Positions 25,785-35,951 of a DNA stretch of 64,000 nt are shown piece after piece; within the stretch, counting starts at the first letter, position 1, and each line of letters opens with the position of its first letter. The notes under the pieces are model-generated. The model was not told the DNA's origin. It saw only the letters and a list, made by a program, of their open reading frames with translations, and searched no databases. Made by a program: the position numbers and the translations under genes. Origin of the DNA: Anaeromyxobacter oryzae (GTDB lineage: Bacteria > Myxococcota > Myxococcia > Myxococcales > Anaeromyxobacteraceae); assembly GCF_023169945.1 (NCBI RefSeq), contig NZ_AP025591.1:952501-1016500 (forward strand), in the 5' to 3' direction.

Positions 25785-26474
25785 TCACCGCGCGGCCGGG
25801 TCGCCCCCGCCGCTCCGCGCCTGCTCGATCCGCGCCTCCACCGCGGCGGCGTCCTCCGCCGCCGGCGCGAGCCGGAGGTACTCGCCCCAGCTCTCGGCGG
25901 CACCGGCGCCGTCCCCGAGGCGCGCGCGCGCGTCGCCGAGGGCGCGGTGCGCCTCGGCGAGGCGCGGGTCCACCATCGCCGCCCGCTCCGCGTAGTCGCG
26001 CGCGTCCGCGGCGTCGCCCTGGTCGCCGAGGAACTCCGCGGCGGCGGCGAGGCCGGGCGCGTCCTCGAGGTCGAGCGGCGGCCCCGGGAACCCCTCTGGC
26101 CGGAGCGCGGCCCCGAGCCGCGCGCCCGCGACGTCGCCGGCGGGGAGCACGAGCTCCTCGGGGACGAACCCGGGCGCCCGGAACGCGACCGTGTGCCCGC
26201 CGAGGTCGCGCGACGCTGCCGGGAAGGTGCCGGGCCCGCGCCCGACCGGCTTCCCGTCGAGCAGCACCTCGGCGCTGCGCGGCAGGACCTCCACGAGGAC
26301 CTCGCGCGGGCGTGTGCGCTCGAAGCGCGAGCCGGAGGCGCAGGCCGCCGCCGCGATCGCGAGCGCCACCGCCGCGGCGCGGACGCCGCGCGCGCACGGG
26401 CCCGGAGTCCGCGACGCGCGCGGACGCAGGGACCAGGCGTGAACGGACCCGAAGAGAGGCCGGGCGGGCTGCAT
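25785..26474 (-). CDS. PEGA/TPR lipoprotein
   Basis: 229 residues. The hydrophobic stretch VRAAAVALAIAAAACASGS ends in a lipobox (AAAC), predicting a lipid-anchored protein. A PEGA domain follows (VLVEVLPRSAEVLLDGKPVG ... HTVAFRAPGFVPEELVL), then TPR-like helices (DARDYAERAAMVDPRLAEAH, RALGDARARLGDGAGAAESW). The about 30 residues before the signal core are unusually long, so a GTG nearer the hydrophobic stretch may be the true start. Head of the moaB-transporter-reductase-SDR operon; divergent from polX with 28 bp between start codons. Confidence 0.78.
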   Translation of the reverse strand: MQPARPLFGSVHAWSLRPRASRTPGPCARGVRAAAVALAIAAAACASGSRFERTRPREVLVEVLPRSAEVLLDGKPVGRGPGTFPAASRDLGGHTVAFRAPGFVPEELVLPAGDVAGARLGAALRPEGFPGPPLDLEDAPGLAAAAEFLGDQGDAADARDYAERAAMVDPRLAEAHRALGDARARLGDGAGAAESWGEYLRLAPAAEDAAAVEARIEQARSGGGDPAAR

Positions 26475-26488
26475 GGGCGTCCGGACGG

Positions 26489-26494
26489 TATATA
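26489..26494 (+). promoter_or_regulatory. -10 element for polX
   Basis: TATATA within GGTATATAAGC, an AT-rich island in GC-rich surroundings, ends 8 bp before the polX ATG. The transcript would be leaderless or nearly so; no ribosome-binding site is present. No clear -35. Confidence 0.42.
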
Positions 26495-26502
26495 AGCGCC
26501 CG

Positions 26503-28329
26503 ATGGCCGACAAGTTCGAGGTCGCGCGCCTGCTGCGCGAGATCGGGGCCCTGCTCGAGCTCGAGGGCGAGAACCCGTTCAAGATCCGCGCGTACGAGAA
26601 CGGCGCGCGCGCCGTCGAGGCGGTGGCGGAGGACGTCGCCGCCCTCGCCGCGGAGGGCCGCCTCACCGACGTCCCGGGGATCGGCGAGGCGCTCGCGAAG
26701 AAGATCGCGGACATCCTCGCGCGCGGGTCGACCGACGTGCTCGACCGGCTCCGCGCGAAGCACCCGCCCGGCGTCCTCGACCTGCTCCGCGTGCCGGACC
26801 TCGGGCCGAAGAAGATCGCCGCCCTCCACGGGGCGCTGGGGGTCGGGTCGGTCGACGAGCTCGAGGCGGCCTGCCTCGCCGGCCGCGTCCGCGGCGTGAA
26901 GGGATTCGGGGAGAAGACCGAGGCGAAGATCCTCGAGGGCATCCGCCGCCTGCGCGCCCGCCCGGCCGAGGTGCGCGTCCTCCTCGCCGGCGCGCTCGAG
27001 GCGGCCGACGCGATCGTCGCGTTCCTCCGCCGCTCGCCGGCGGCGCTCGACGTGCAGCTCGCCGGGTCGGCACGGCGCGGCCGCGAGACCGTCGGCGACC
27101 TCGACGTGGTCGCGGCGTCGCGCGCGCCGGCCGAGCTCTCCGCGCACTTCCTCGCCTTCCCCCTCGTGAAGGACGTCATCGCTCGTGGCGACACGAAGAC
27201 GAGCGTGCGGCTCGCGTCGGGGCTGCAGGTCGACCTCCGGATCGTGCCGCCCGAGGACTTCGCGACGCTGCTCCACCACTTCACCGGCTCGAAGGCGCAC
27301 CACGTGAAGCTGCGCGGGATCGCGCGCGACCAGGGGCTCACGCTCAGCGAGTGGGGCCTCTACCGGCTCCCCCCGCGGCCTGCACGCGGCGGGGCGCGCG
27401 CGGACGGAGACCCGGGCGCCTCCGCCGTGGCCGAAGTGCCGCTCGCGGCCGAGGAGGCGCCGCCGGATCCGTCCGCGAAGGTGTCCGTCGGCTCCGAGGC
27501 CGAGCTGTACCGCGCCCTCGGCCTCGCGTACATCCCGCCGGAGCTGCGCGAGGACACGGGCGAGCTCGAGGCGGCGCGGGCGGGGCGGGTGCCGGAGGAC
27601 CTCGTGACGCTCGAGGACGTCCGCGGGCTGGTCCACTGCCACACGACCTGGTCCGACGGGAAGGCGACGCTGCTCGACATGGCGCGCGCCGCGGAGGCGC
27701 TCGGCGTGGAGTACCTGACCGTGACCGATCACTCCGGGACGGCGCACTACGCGGGCGGCCTGGATCCCGACCGGCTGCGCCGGCAGTGGGACGAGATCGC
27801 ACGGGTGCAGGAGCAGGTGGGGATCCGGCTCCTCCGCGGCACCGAGGCGGACATCCTCGACGACGGCGCGCTCGACTGGCCCGACGCGATCCTGGAGCAG
27901 CTCGAGGTCGTCGTCGCGAGCATCCACTCCCGGATGAAGATGGACGAGGCGCAGATGACCGCCCGGCTCGTCCGCGCCATGTCCTGGCCGGTGTTCAAGA
28001 TCTGGGGCCACGGCACCGGCCGGCTCCTGAACGAGCGGCCGCCGTACGCCGTCCGCGTCGAGGAGGTGCTCGACGCGCTCGCGCGGTCGCGCGGCGCAGT
28101 GGAGGTGAACGGGGATCCTCAGCGGCTCGACCTCGAGCCCCGCCATGTCCGCGCGGCGCGGGACCGCGGCATCCCCGTGGTGCTCTCGGTCGACGCGCAC
28201 TCCACCGGCGCGCTCCGGTACCTGCGGTACGCGGTCCTCACCGCGCGGCGCGGCTGGGTGCGCCGGGGCGACGTGCTGAACACGCTGCCCGCGGACGCCT
28301 TCGCGCGCGCCGTGCGCCCGGTCGCCTGA
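26503..28329 (+). CDS. polX: DNA polymerase/3'-5' exonuclease PolX
   Basis: 608 residues. Family X DNA polymerase with a PHP-type nuclease domain, a base-excision and gap-filling repair enzyme. Domains: helical 8-kDa and HhH part (FKIRAYENGARAVEAVAEDV, VPGIGEALAKKIADIL, VKGFGEKTEAKILEGI), nucleotidyltransferase core with GSARRGRETVGDLDVVA and VDLRIVPPEDF, and C-terminal PHP (HCHTTWSDGKATLLDMARAA, TVTDHSGTAHYAGGLD, GTEADILDDG, VASIHSRMKM, VLSVDAHSTGALRYLRYAV). Between core and PHP lies a roughly 35-residue Ala/Pro-rich insertion (about residues 292-330), making it longer than the typical about 575. An upstream in-frame ATG at 26473 is less likely given the -10 element. Confidence 0.94.
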   Translation: MADKFEVARLLREIGALLELEGENPFKIRAYENGARAVEAVAEDVAALAAEGRLTDVPGIGEALAKKIADILARGSTDVLDRLRAKHPPGVLDLLRVPDLGPKKIAALHGALGVGSVDELEAACLAGRVRGVKGFGEKTEAKILEGIRRLRARPAEVRVLLAGALEAADAIVAFLRRSPAALDVQLAGSARRGRETVGDLDVVAASRAPAELSAHFLAFPLVKDVIARGDTKTSVRLASGLQVDLRIVPPEDFATLLHHFTGSKAHHVKLRGIARDQGLTLSEWGLYRLPPRPARGGARADGDPGASAVAEVPLAAEEAPPDPSAKVSVGSEAELYRALGLAYIPPELREDTGELEAARAGRVPEDLVTLEDVRGLVHCHTTWSDGKATLLDMARAAEALGVEYLTVTDHSGTAHYAGGLDPDRLRRQWDEIARVQEQVGIRLLRGTEADILDDGALDWPDAILEQLEVVVASIHSRMKMDEAQMTARLVRAMSWPVFKIWGHGTGRLLNERPPYAVRVEEVLDALARSRGAVEVNGDPQRLDLEPRHVRAARDRGIPVVLSVDAHSTGALRYLRYAVLTARRGWVRRGDVLNTLPADAFARAVRPVA

Positions 28330-28363
28330 ACGGATCGCGGCCGTGCGGGCGTCCCGAAGTGGC

Positions 28364-28392
28364 TTGTGACGGCGACGCCCCGCGTCTAGGCT
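28364..28392 (+). promoter_or_regulatory. Promoter of the AmpG-like gene
   Basis: TTGTGA (28364-28369), a 17-bp spacer and TAGGCT (28387-28392), ending 10 bp before the TTG start. Predicted leader is only a few bases and there is no ribosome-binding site. Confidence 0.5.
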
Positions 28393-28402
28393 CTCATCCG
28401 CC

Positions 28403-29779
28403 TTGTCGACCGCCCCCGCCGCCGCGACCGCCCCGAAGAAGAAGATCCTCCTCCGGTCGAAGCGCATCCAGCTCCTCGCGCTGCTCCAGGTCTCCTCGGG
28501 CATGCCGCTCGGGTGGGTGTTCAACACGCTGCAGTACTTCCTCGTCGATCTCGGCCTCAAGAAGTCGACGATCGGCCTGCTGTCCGGCGTGTCGCTCCCC
28601 TGGACGCTCAAGTTCCTCTGGGCGCCGCTCGTGGACCGGTACGCCCTGCCGTGGCCGGGACGGCGGCGGAGCTGGGTGATCATCGCCCAGCTCGCGCTCG
28701 CCGGCGCGTTCGGCGCGTTCGCGGCGTTCGCCTGGCGCGCGCTCGCGGCGAAGGGCGCCGGGACGCCGCTCGCGTCGGCCCCGCTCGTCATCGGGCTCCT
28801 CGCCCTCGGGATCGCGTTCCTCTCCGCGACCCAGGACATCGCCATCGACGCGTACGCGGTCGAGGCGTTGCACAAGGAGGAGCACGGCCCGGTCTCCGGC
28901 CTCCGGATCATGTACTACCGGATCGGCATGCTGCTCGCGGGCGCGTTCGCGGTCAGCGCTTCGGAGTGGCTGCCGTGGCCGATCGTGTTCCTCGTGCTCG
29001 CCGGCGCCTTCGTCGCGTTCGTGGCGATCACGCTCGCGGCGCCCGAGCCGGACGTGCCCGCGCCGCCCCCGCGGTCCCTCGGCAGCGCCGTCGTCGAGCC
29101 GTTCCGGACCTACTTCCGCCGCTCGGACGCCATCCCCATCGCGCTGTTCCTGATCTTCTACAAGTTCGGGGACAACATGGGCGGGACGATGGTGAACCCG
29201 TTCCTGAAGGACCTCTGCTTCACGAACGCGGAGGCCGGCGGCGCGGTGAAGGTGATCGGGACGATCGCCACCATCTCCGGCTCCGCGATCGGGGCCGCGC
29301 TGATGACGCGGATGGGCCTCGGCCGCGCGCTGTGGATCTTCGGCGTCTTCCAGGCGGGCGCGAACGTCGTCTACTCGGCCGCGGCGCTCTCCCGCGCCGT
29401 GCCGCTCGACGTCGCGCAGTGCGCGACGCTGCCCGCCCTCTCCGCCGTCACCCGCGGCTGGACGTACGCCGCCATCGCCACCGAGTACGGCGCGCAGGGC
29501 ATGGCCGCGGCGGCGCAGGGCGCGCTGCTGCTGCGCGTGTGCGACAAGCGCTACAGCGCGACCCAGTTCGCCCTGCTCTCGTCGCTGTTCGGGCTGGGCC
29601 GGTGGGCGGCAGGGCTCCCCAGCGGCTTCCTCGTGGAGCGGCTCGGGTATCCGGTGTTCTTCGTCGGCTGCGCGACGATCGCCGCGCTCCCCGGCTTCTT
29701 CTTCCTCCACCGCATCGCCCCGGTCTCCCAGCGCGAGGTGCTCACCGCCGAGGCGGAGCCGGGGGCTGGACCTGCCTGA
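28403..29779 (+). CDS. AmpG-like MFS permease
   Basis: 458 residues, about twelve helices. AmpG imports anhydro-muropeptides from the periplasm for cell-wall recycling. Family marks: LQVSSGMPLGWVFNTLQYFL in helix 1, KKSTIGLLSGVSLPWTLKFL with WAPLVDRY, and FLSATQDIAIDAYAVEALHK, matching the (S/A)xQDIxIDA motif. MYYRIGMLLAGAF and FYKFGDNMGGTMVNPFLKDL also fit. The frame opens with TTG at 28403, with a promoter just upstream; the first 20 residues are Ala/Lys-rich and cytoplasmic. No cell-wall recycling genes adjoin it, so the muropeptide substrate is inferred from family only. Confidence 0.78.
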   Translation: MSTAPAAATAPKKKILLRSKRIQLLALLQVSSGMPLGWVFNTLQYFLVDLGLKKSTIGLLSGVSLPWTLKFLWAPLVDRYALPWPGRRRSWVIIAQLALAGAFGAFAAFAWRALAAKGAGTPLASAPLVIGLLALGIAFLSATQDIAIDAYAVEALHKEEHGPVSGLRIMYYRIGMLLAGAFAVSASEWLPWPIVFLVLAGAFVAFVAITLAAPEPDVPAPPPRSLGSAVVEPFRTYFRRSDAIPIALFLIFYKFGDNMGGTMVNPFLKDLCFTNAEAGGAVKVIGTIATISGSAIGAALMTRMGLGRALWIFGVFQAGANVVYSAAALSRAVPLDVAQCATLPALSAVTRGWTYAAIATEYGAQGMAAAAQGALLLRVCDKRYSATQFALLSSLFGLGRWAAGLPSGFLVERLGYPVFFVGCATIAALPGFFFLHRIAPVSQREVLTAEAEPGAGPA

Positions 29780-29857
29780 CGCGGATCGCCCTGCGACACT
29801 CGCGCGGGGTTGGCGGCGAGGCTAGGATGCCGCGGTCCATCATCCGAGGAGAGCCCC

Positions 29858-30445
29858 ATGACCAGCTCGCGACCGCTCGCCACCCTCGCCCTCGCCGCCG
29901 CGCTCGCCGCGCTGGCGCCCGCCGCCGCGAGGGCGCAGTCCCGCAGCGGCGCCGACCAGCCCGGCCTCCGGCTCGGCGCGCTCCTCGGCATCGACCGCGG
30001 GGACTGGGACGGCATCGGGCTCCGCCTCGACGCGGAGCTGGACCTGCAGCGGCTCTCCCCGGCGGTCATGTTCGCCGGGGTCGGATCGCTGGCCTACTCG
30101 CACCTGTCGGTGGATCAACCCGACTTCTCGCAGAGCCTCGACCTGTTCGAGATCGTCCCGGCCGCCCGCTTCCTCCTCGCGATCAACCGGCAGGCCGGCT
30201 TCTACGGCGACCTCGGGCTCGGCCTGTACTGGGTCGGAGTCCACACGACCGACTTCGCGCGCGGGCTCCACTCGGACGACAGCGACGTCGGGCTCGCCGC
30301 ACGCATCGGCGGAGGCGGCTACGTCTGGGCGAGCGACCAGGTCCGGATCGACGCCGAGATCGCCTTCCACCCGCACACGGGCAACTACGACGACACGTCG
30401 TTCACCGCGATGGTCGGCGTCATGTTCCGGACCCGGACCCGGTAG
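29858..30445 (+). CDS. Small outer-membrane beta-barrel-like protein
   Basis: 195 residues; specific family not recognised. Cleavable signal peptide (LATLALAAALAALAPAAARA, then QS). The mature part alternates polar and aromatic residues in strand-length pieces (FYGDLGLGLYWVGVHTT, AARIGGGGYVWASDQVRIDA, TSFTAMVGVMFRTRTR) and ends with an outer-membrane-type strand, consistent with an eight-stranded barrel. GAGGAG ribosome-binding site 7 bases before the ATG. The last 26 bp overlap the convergent membrane-protein gene. Confidence 0.7.
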   Translation: MTSSRPLATLALAAALAALAPAAARAQSRSGADQPGLRLGALLGIDRGDWDGIGLRLDAELDLQRLSPAVMFAGVGSLAYSHLSVDQPDFSQSLDLFEIVPAARFLLAINRQAGFYGDLGLGLYWVGVHTTDFARGLHSDDSDVGLAARIGGGGYVWASDQVRIDAEIAFHPHTGNYDDTSFTAMVGVMFRTRTR

Positions 30446-31967
30446 CCGCGCCGCCTCCGGGGGCCGGGGCCGCACCGGGCGCACGCCCCGGCGCCGGCAC
30501 GAGCACGTCGACGGTGGCGCGCCGCTCGACCACGCGCGCCGGCCAGAGGCCGTAGTCCCGCAGGGCCCGGTCCGCCGCCCCCTCGGCGCCGCGCACGCGG
30601 CAGACGCGCAGCGTCGAGCTCGGGCGATCGCGCCACGCGGGGACCGTCGGGTTCGCGCGGTGCGCGAGGCCGTACACGCGCACCGGCGTGCCGCGGGCGC
30701 GCCCCGACCAGGCGACGTGCCAGACCGCTGGCCAGACCGACCAGTAGTCGCCGGTCACGAGATCGCAGCGTGCAGCGAGGACGTCCTCCGTCCAGCGCCC
30801 CGCCACCCGATCCAGATCCGCGCGGACGCGCGCGAGCGACGGCGGGCCGGCCGCGGCGAGCGCCGCGAGCGGCACGAGCGCCACCGCGCCCGGCAGGGCC
30901 GCCCGGGCGAGGCGGCCGGCGGCGGCGAGCGCCTCCGCGAGCGGCGCGACCGCGGCGAGCTGCACGAGGAGCACCGCAGGCGCGAGGTACCGCCAGTGCC
31001 ACGCGTTGTCGCGGACCCAGGCGAACGTGCCCGTGAGCAGCGCGTACACCGCGGCGCCCGCGACGAGCGCGCCCGCCCGCAGGAGCACGGCGCGCGCGTG
31101 CGGGCGCACCGCGGGGAGGAGCAGCGCGGCGGCGCCGGCGGCGGCCACCGCCCCGGTGGCCGCGGCGATCGCGCCCGCCTCGCGCGCCGCGCGACCGAGG
31201 TACGCGGCCCATGCGCGCGGCCACTCGGCCACGGGGAGCGCCCCGGTCGCGAGCCGCAGCGGTTGCCCGGAGAAGACCGGGTAGAGGCGCAGCAGGACCT
31301 GCCCGGCGGCGAGGCCGGCGACGAGGAGCGCGCCGTCGACGACGAGCCGGTCCAGGGCCGCGCGCCGCGGCTCGCCGTCGGCGAGGTCGACCCCCGCCCG
31401 TGCGACCGCCAGCGGGACCAGCAGGAGCCCCGTCGCCGCGTTCACCCAGTGCGCGAGGAGGACGAGGGCGAGGCCGGCGCCGAGCCGCGCCGGTCCGCGG
31501 CGCCCTCCGGGCCCGGGCTCCGCCACGGCGAGCCCTGCGAGCGCCAGCGCGAGCCCGAGGCCGTAGGGCTGGTCGCCGAGGTACTCGAACAGCCAGGGCG
31601 CCGGCCACGAGAGGAGCACCAGCACCGTCGCGAGCGCCCCCGCGACCCGCCACTCCCGCCCGGCGAGCACGTGGCGCGCGAGGAGGACGACCGCGGCGAG
31701 CCCGGCGAGCACGAGGAGCAGGCGCTGCAGGAGCAGGTTCCAGAGCGGATCCCGCACCGGCAGGGCCACGAGCGGCACGAGCATGCCGTACCGCTCCTGG
31801 TCCCAGTAGAACGGGGTCCAGCGCTGCAGCGAGACGAGCACCGGGACGATGGAGTCGCCGTGCTCGAGGGCGTGGAGCCGGCCGAGATCGAGGAGCACGG
31901 CGGCCGCCGCGAGCGCCGCGAAGGTCGCGAGGGATCCGGCCCTCGCCCCGGCGAGCCTCGAGCGCAC
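30420..31967 (-). CDS. Polytopic membrane protein, possibly GT-C-type
   Basis: 515 residues from the GTG chosen here; family not recognised. About ten to twelve helices, an acidic first periplasmic loop (LHALEHGDSIVPVLVSLQRW), and a soluble C-terminal region of about 150 residues. This topology resembles polyprenyl-phosphate-dependent glycosyltransferases, but no catalytic motif is certain. GTG at 31967 is preferred because GGGGAG stands 6 bases upstream and the longer TTG start (32024) would read through a hairpin that looks like the terminator of the nuo operon. Overlaps the 3' end of the outer-membrane gene by 26 bp. Confidence 0.6.
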   Translation of the reverse strand: MRSRLAGARAGSLATFAALAAAAVLLDLGRLHALEHGDSIVPVLVSLQRWTPFYWDQERYGMLVPLVALPVRDPLWNLLLQRLLLVLAGLAAVVLLARHVLAGREWRVAGALATVLVLLSWPAPWLFEYLGDQPYGLGLALALAGLAVAEPGPGGRRGPARLGAGLALVLLAHWVNAATGLLLVPLAVARAGVDLADGEPRRAALDRLVVDGALLVAGLAAGQVLLRLYPVFSGQPLRLATGALPVAEWPRAWAAYLGRAAREAGAIAAATGAVAAAGAAALLLPAVRPHARAVLLRAGALVAGAAVYALLTGTFAWVRDNAWHWRYLAPAVLLVQLAAVAPLAEALAAAGRLARAALPGAVALVPLAALAAAGPPSLARVRADLDRVAGRWTEDVLAARCDLVTGDYWSVWPAVWHVAWSGRARGTPVRVYGLAHRANPTVPAWRDRPSSTLRVCRVRGAEGAADRALRDYGLWPARVVERRATVDVLVPAPGRAPGAAPAPGGGAATGSGSGT

Positions 31968-31980
31968 GCGGTGCTCCCCG

Positions 31981-32015
31981 AAAACGCGGCGCGCCGCCCG
32001 GAGGGGGCGGCGCGC
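31981..32015 (-). terminator. Terminator of the minus-strand nuo operon
   Basis: Read on the minus strand, 10-bp stem 32015-32006 / 31998-31989 (GCGCGCCGCC and its complement) with a 7-base loop, followed after four bases by TTTT (31984-31981). It lies 25 bp after the nuoI stop. Confidence 0.6.
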
Positions 32016-32039
32016 GCGGTCCAAGACGGTGGCGGGACG

Positions 32040-32759
32040 CTAGCGCTTCGCCAGCTCCCCGCGCTCCTTCGCCTCCTGCGCGAGGGCCCGGACCGAGAAC
32101 CCCGGCGTCTGGCTCGCCTCGTCGGTGGCCACCGACGGGAACGGCTTGGCGCACGCCCGCATCTCCTCGAGCTTCTCGGGCGCGATCGAGGGCGAGCCGC
32201 GGCGGAGCCACGGATCGTACTGGTACGAGACCGGCGGGCCGCGGAGGAGCCGCTTCTCGTCCCAGACCTGCGCCGCGCGCTCGTAGGACGGCGGCGTGTG
32301 CTCGCCCGAGTCCATCCGGATCGCGTCCTTCGGGCAGGCCTCGACGCAGAAGCCGCACACGATGCAGCGCAGCTCGTCGATCACGAACTTGACCGGGTAC
32401 TTCTCGACCGGATCGTCCGCGTACTCGCCCGCCTCGATGTAGATGCACTGGGCCGGGCACGCCGTCGCGCACATGTAGCAGGCGACGCAGCGCGCGCGGC
32501 CGTCCTCGCGCGGCACGAGCCGGTGCAGGCCGCGGTAGCCGGGCGGGTACGGCGCCCGCTCCTCCGGGTACTGCAGCGTGACGTTGTCCGAGTACCCGAA
32601 CCCGCCGCGCTTGCGCGCGAGGATGTCCGGGTTCGCGTCGCGCGAGAAGAACAGGTTCTTCAGGAAGTGCTTCGTGACCGTGCCGATGCCCCGGAGGATC
32701 TCCGGGAAGTACATCGACTCGCGCAGATCGGCCGGTCGGTTCTGGAGCGGGTAAGGCAT
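32040..32759 (-). CDS. nuoI: NADH-quinone oxidoreductase subunit I (cluster 1)
   Basis: 239 residues. Peripheral-arm subunit carrying two [4Fe-4S] clusters (N6a/N6b) that hand electrons to NuoB. Both ligand sets are complete: [15 protein letters not shown] and [15 protein letters not shown]. Family context [20 protein letters not shown] precedes the first. A C-terminal extension of about 70 residues is largely unstructured-looking. Last gene of cluster 1, five bases after nuoH. It differs strongly from the plus-strand NuoI, whose tail is Ala/Pro-rich instead. Confidence 0.96.
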   Translation of the reverse strand: MPYPLQNRPADLRESMYFPEILRGIGTVTKHFLKNLFFSRDANPDILARKRGGFGYSDNVTLQYPEERAPYPPGYRGLHRLVPREDGRARCVACYMCATACPAQCIYIEAGEYADDPVEKYPVKFVIDELRCIVCGFCVEACPKDAIRMDSGEHTPPSYERAAQVWDEKRLLRGPPVSYQYDPWLRRGSPSIAPEKLEEMRACAKPFPSVATDEASQTPGFSVRALAQEAKERGELAKR

Positions 32760-32764
32760 GGTGG

Positions 32765-34138
32765 TCAGTGCCCCGCGGCGGCGTGCGCGGCGGCGTGCCC
32801 TGCCTCGGGGGCAGGAGCGCGGCCGACCGCGGCGGTGATGACGGCGACGATGACGAGGGTGACGATCCCGATGGCCGCGAGGAGCTGCATGCTCGGGTCG
32901 ATGAGGAGCGCGGCGCCGGCCACGAAGACGTTCGCGAGCGCGGCCGGCAGCAGGATCTTCCAGCAGAGCTTCTGGATCTGGTCGAAGCGGAACCGCGGGA
33001 GCAGCCAGCGAATCGTGATCTGCAGCCACATCATCAAGACCATCTTCACGATGAAGGCGGCGGCCCCGACGGACGCGAACCAGAACTGCGAGAGGTTCGA
33101 CTGGAGCCAGCCCTCGAAGAGGTACGGGTGCCAGCCGCCGAGGAACACCGCCGTGACGATGCCGGACAGCACGACGATCTCGATGAACTCGGCGAGGAAC
33201 ATGAGGCCGAACTTCATGCCCGAGTACTCGACGAAGTAGCCGACGATCTCGCTCTCGCCCTCGGGCAGGTCGAACGGCGCGCGCTTCGTCTCGGCGAACG
33301 CGCTCGCGAAGAAGACGAGGAAGCCGATGGGCTGGATGAGGATACCGACCGCCGGGATGGGCCCGAGGACCGCCTGCCCCTGCGCGACGACCATGTCGTC
33401 GAGCCGGAGGGTCCGGTAGGCGATCATGCAGCCGACCAGCGAGAGGCCGAGCGACACCTCGTACGAGATCATCTGCGAGGAGGCGCGGACGCCGCCGAGG
33501 AGCGCGAGCTTGTTGTTCGACGCCCAGCCCGCGAGCGCCGTGCCATAGACCTGCAGCGACGCGAAGGCGAAGACGTAGAGGAGGCCGACGTCGGGGTGCG
33601 CGGCCTGGAGCGAGATCGGGTCGAGCGCGGCGCTCGCGGGCTGGCCGGTGATCTCGGAGAGGCTGATGCCCATCCCGACCGGGATCACGGCGAACAGCGC
33701 GAACACCGGGGCGAAGGCGAGCGCCGGCGCGAGGAAGTAGAGGAACTGGTTGCGACCGCGGGGCTCGACGCGCTCCTTGGTCAGCATCTTGAGGGCGTCG
33801 GCGGCGAGGAACGGGATGCCGCCGAGCGGCGAGCCGAACACCTTGATCCGGTTCGCGCCGATCCGGTTCTGGATCATCGCCGACCACTTCCGCTCGGCGA
33901 CGGTGAGCAGCGACCCGGAGATCATCATGACGACGAGGAGCAGCGTCAGGATGTTCGCGACCGACGCGCCGAAGTAGACGGCGGCGCGGGACCAGCCCGT
34001 CGTCCCGAAGATCGCGTTCGAGATCGCGTTGAAGCCGACGCCCAGCCAGCCGGCGGCCAGGTAGAAGCCGGCGCAGGCGAAGACGATCACCGCGATCACC
34101 GCGGCGAACACCAGGAGCATTCCGACGAAGCGATTCAA
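32765..34138 (-). CDS. nuoH: NADH-quinone oxidoreductase subunit H (cluster 1)
   Basis: 457 residues, much longer than the 325 of E. coli. Membrane subunit at the junction with the peripheral arm, forming part of the quinone chamber. Seen: [88 protein letters not shown], and the late [13 protein letters not shown]. The extra length lies in an N-terminal helix region and a C-terminal extension with an additional helix and an Ala/His tail. TTG start at 34138 is chosen because AGGAGGAGGC precedes it by 4 bases; it lies 11 bp after nuoG. Confidence 0.95.
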   Translation of the reverse strand: MNRFVGMLLVFAAVIAVIVFACAGFYLAAGWLGVGFNAISNAIFGTTGWSRAAVYFGASVANILTLLLVVMMISGSLLTVAERKWSAMIQNRIGANRIKVFGSPLGGIPFLAADALKMLTKERVEPRGRNQFLYFLAPALAFAPVFALFAVIPVGMGISLSEITGQPASAALDPISLQAAHPDVGLLYVFAFASLQVYGTALAGWASNNKLALLGGVRASSQMISYEVSLGLSLVGCMIAYRTLRLDDMVVAQGQAVLGPIPAVGILIQPIGFLVFFASAFAETKRAPFDLPEGESEIVGYFVEYSGMKFGLMFLAEFIEIVVLSGIVTAVFLGGWHPYLFEGWLQSNLSQFWFASVGAAAFIVKMVLMMWLQITIRWLLPRFRFDQIQKLCWKILLPAALANVFVAGAALLIDPSMQLLAAIGIVTLVIVAVITAAVGRAPAPEAGHAAAHAAAGH

Positions 34139-34149
34139 GGCGCCTCCTC

Positions 34150-35916
34150 CTACCGGCTCCGCGCGAGCGCGCGGCGGTAGTCCTCGCTGGTCTCGGACGG
34201 GACGCGGTCGCGATTGCCCGCGAGGCGGCCGTCGACGGTGCCTGCGGCGAGCGGGATCAGCCCGAACCGCTTGCCGATGGAGTGCATCGAGTCCCACTGG
34301 AAGTCGCCGAGCGCGCCGGCGACCTTCGGCCCGAGCTTCTGGAAGACCTCGCGCGCGTTCGCGAACGCGATCTCGAGCTTCAGCGCGGCGCCGAGCTCGG
34401 CGGCGAGCGCCCAGTGCGGCCGCGACTCCCCGCGCGGGTAGTACGCCATCTCGAACCGCTGCGCCCGGCCCTCGAAGTTCACGAACGTGCCGTCGGTCTC
34501 CGAGTGCGGCGACGCCGGCAGCAGGACCGTGGCGGCCTTCGCGAGGCCGACGTCGTTGTACGACTGCGCGACGAGCACCTCGAGCCGCTCGAGCTTCGCC
34601 GCAGCCGTGGCGTCCGGCAGCTCGGTCCCGACCGCCCAGAGGCCCTTCACGGTGCCGGCCTGGACCGCGGCGAGGAGCTCCGCGAACGGCTTCAGCGTGA
34701 GGCCGTACGCCTGCGCAGCGAGCTCGAGCCCCTTGCGGTTCGGGTTCTGGTCGGCGCGCTTCAGGAAGTCGTCCTGCCACCCGTCGGGGCGGCCGCCGAC
34801 GTACGCGACGGAGAGGCCGAGCCCCTCCTTCGCGACCTGGCACGCGACGAGGAGATCCTCGAGGGACGCGACCGGCGAGAGGAGCACGCCGAGCGTCTTC
34901 GCCTGCGCGTGCGCGGAGAGCTCCGCCGCCGCGCGCTGCGCCGCGACGGGGCGCGCGAGCACCTCCGCCTGGGCGCCACGCCCGGCGCGCGGGACGCGCA
35001 CGCGGTCGTTGTTCAGGTACTTGTAGCTCGTCCGCCCGTCGTCACACATCCACTCCTGGTTGACGGCGTCGTTCTCCCGCGGACGGTAGCGGTAGGTCGT
35101 GTCGTTCAGGTAGTCGAGGAAGGTGTTGCACCCGCGCGCGCAGCCGGTGCAGACGGACCGCGCCGACGACATGAACCAGACGCGGCCGCGGAAGCGGAAG
35201 TCGGTCGAGGTGAGCGCGCCGACCGGGCAGATGTCGACGACGTTGCCCGCGTACTTCGAGTCGAGCGGCTGGCCCGGGAACGTCGTGATGAAGCTCTCGT
35301 TGCCGCGCTGGGCGACGCCGAGCTGGGGCGCCTTCGCGACCTCGCGCATGAACCGGACGCAGCGCGTGCAGAGGATGCAGCGCTCCTGGTCGAGCGTCAC
35401 CGTGGGGCCGAGCTGGACGCGCTTCCCCTTCGTGACCTTCGGCACGTCCAGCCGCGACGGCTGCCGGTCGTACTTCATGTAGTAGTCCTGCAGCTTGCAC
35501 TCGCCGGCCTGATCGCAGATGGAGCAGTCGACCGGGTGGTTCAGGAGCAGGAACTCGAGCGTCGCGCGCTGCTGGTCCTTCACGCGCGGCGTGTCGGTCT
35601 TGACGGTGATGCCCTCGGCCACCGGCATCTGGCACCCGGGCATCAGCTTGCCCATGGGCGCGTTCGACATCTCCACGAGGCACATCCGGCAGTTGGCCGC
35701 GATGGAGAGCCGCTTGTGGTAGCAGTAGTAGGGGATCTCGACCCCGACGGACTTCGCCGCCTCGATGACGGTCGTGCCGGGCTTCACCACGACCTCGCGG
35801 CCGTCGATCGTCGCCGTCACGAACCCGGGGTTCTTGGGCGGCGGCGGCGCGGGCGGCCCGGGCGGCGGCTTCGGCGCCGCGGCGGCGGGGGCTTCGGGCT
35901 TCTTCTCGTCGGCCAT
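34150..35916 (-). CDS. nuoG: NADH-quinone oxidoreductase subunit G (cluster 1), short form
   Basis: 588 residues, against about 690-910 for most NuoG. Carries the iron-sulfur clusters between the flavin subunit and NuoI. Seen: Pro/Ala-rich leader (residues 1-30), [2Fe-2S] site C65/C76/C79/C95, His-ligated cluster site H127, C131, C134, C140 ([14 protein letters not shown]), a [4Fe-4S] site C180/C183/C186/C230, and a further CTGCARGC (256-263) as in the N7-type or Mo-domain cluster. The molybdopterin-like domain is present only in reduced form. nuoG without nuoE and nuoF beside it is unusual. It follows nuoD by 35 bp. Confidence 0.94.
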   Translation of the reverse strand: MADEKKPEAPAAAAPKPPPGPPAPPPPKNPGFVTATIDGREVVVKPGTTVIEAAKSVGVEIPYYCYHKRLSIAANCRMCLVEMSNAPMGKLMPGCQMPVAEGITVKTDTPRVKDQQRATLEFLLLNHPVDCSICDQAGECKLQDYYMKYDRQPSRLDVPKVTKGKRVQLGPTVTLDQERCILCTRCVRFMREVAKAPQLGVAQRGNESFITTFPGQPLDSKYAGNVVDICPVGALTSTDFRFRGRVWFMSSARSVCTGCARGCNTFLDYLNDTTYRYRPRENDAVNQEWMCDDGRTSYKYLNNDRVRVPRAGRGAQAEVLARPVAAQRAAAELSAHAQAKTLGVLLSPVASLEDLLVACQVAKEGLGLSVAYVGGRPDGWQDDFLKRADQNPNRKGLELAAQAYGLTLKPFAELLAAVQAGTVKGLWAVGTELPDATAAAKLERLEVLVAQSYNDVGLAKAATVLLPASPHSETDGTFVNFEGRAQRFEMAYYPRGESRPHWALAAELGAALKLEIAFANAREVFQKLGPKVAGALGDFQWDSMHSIGKRFGLIPLAAGTVDGRLAGNRDRVPSETSEDYRRALARSR

Positions 35917-35951
35917 CGGAAAGGCTCCGTTCTCGCGAGTTCCGGGCGAGG

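Noticed and set aside
25213..28911. Single long minus-strand reading frame over moaB and opposite polX
   Set aside because: Only its last 170 codons (moaB) look real; the rest is antisense to polX and the lipoprotein in another frame.
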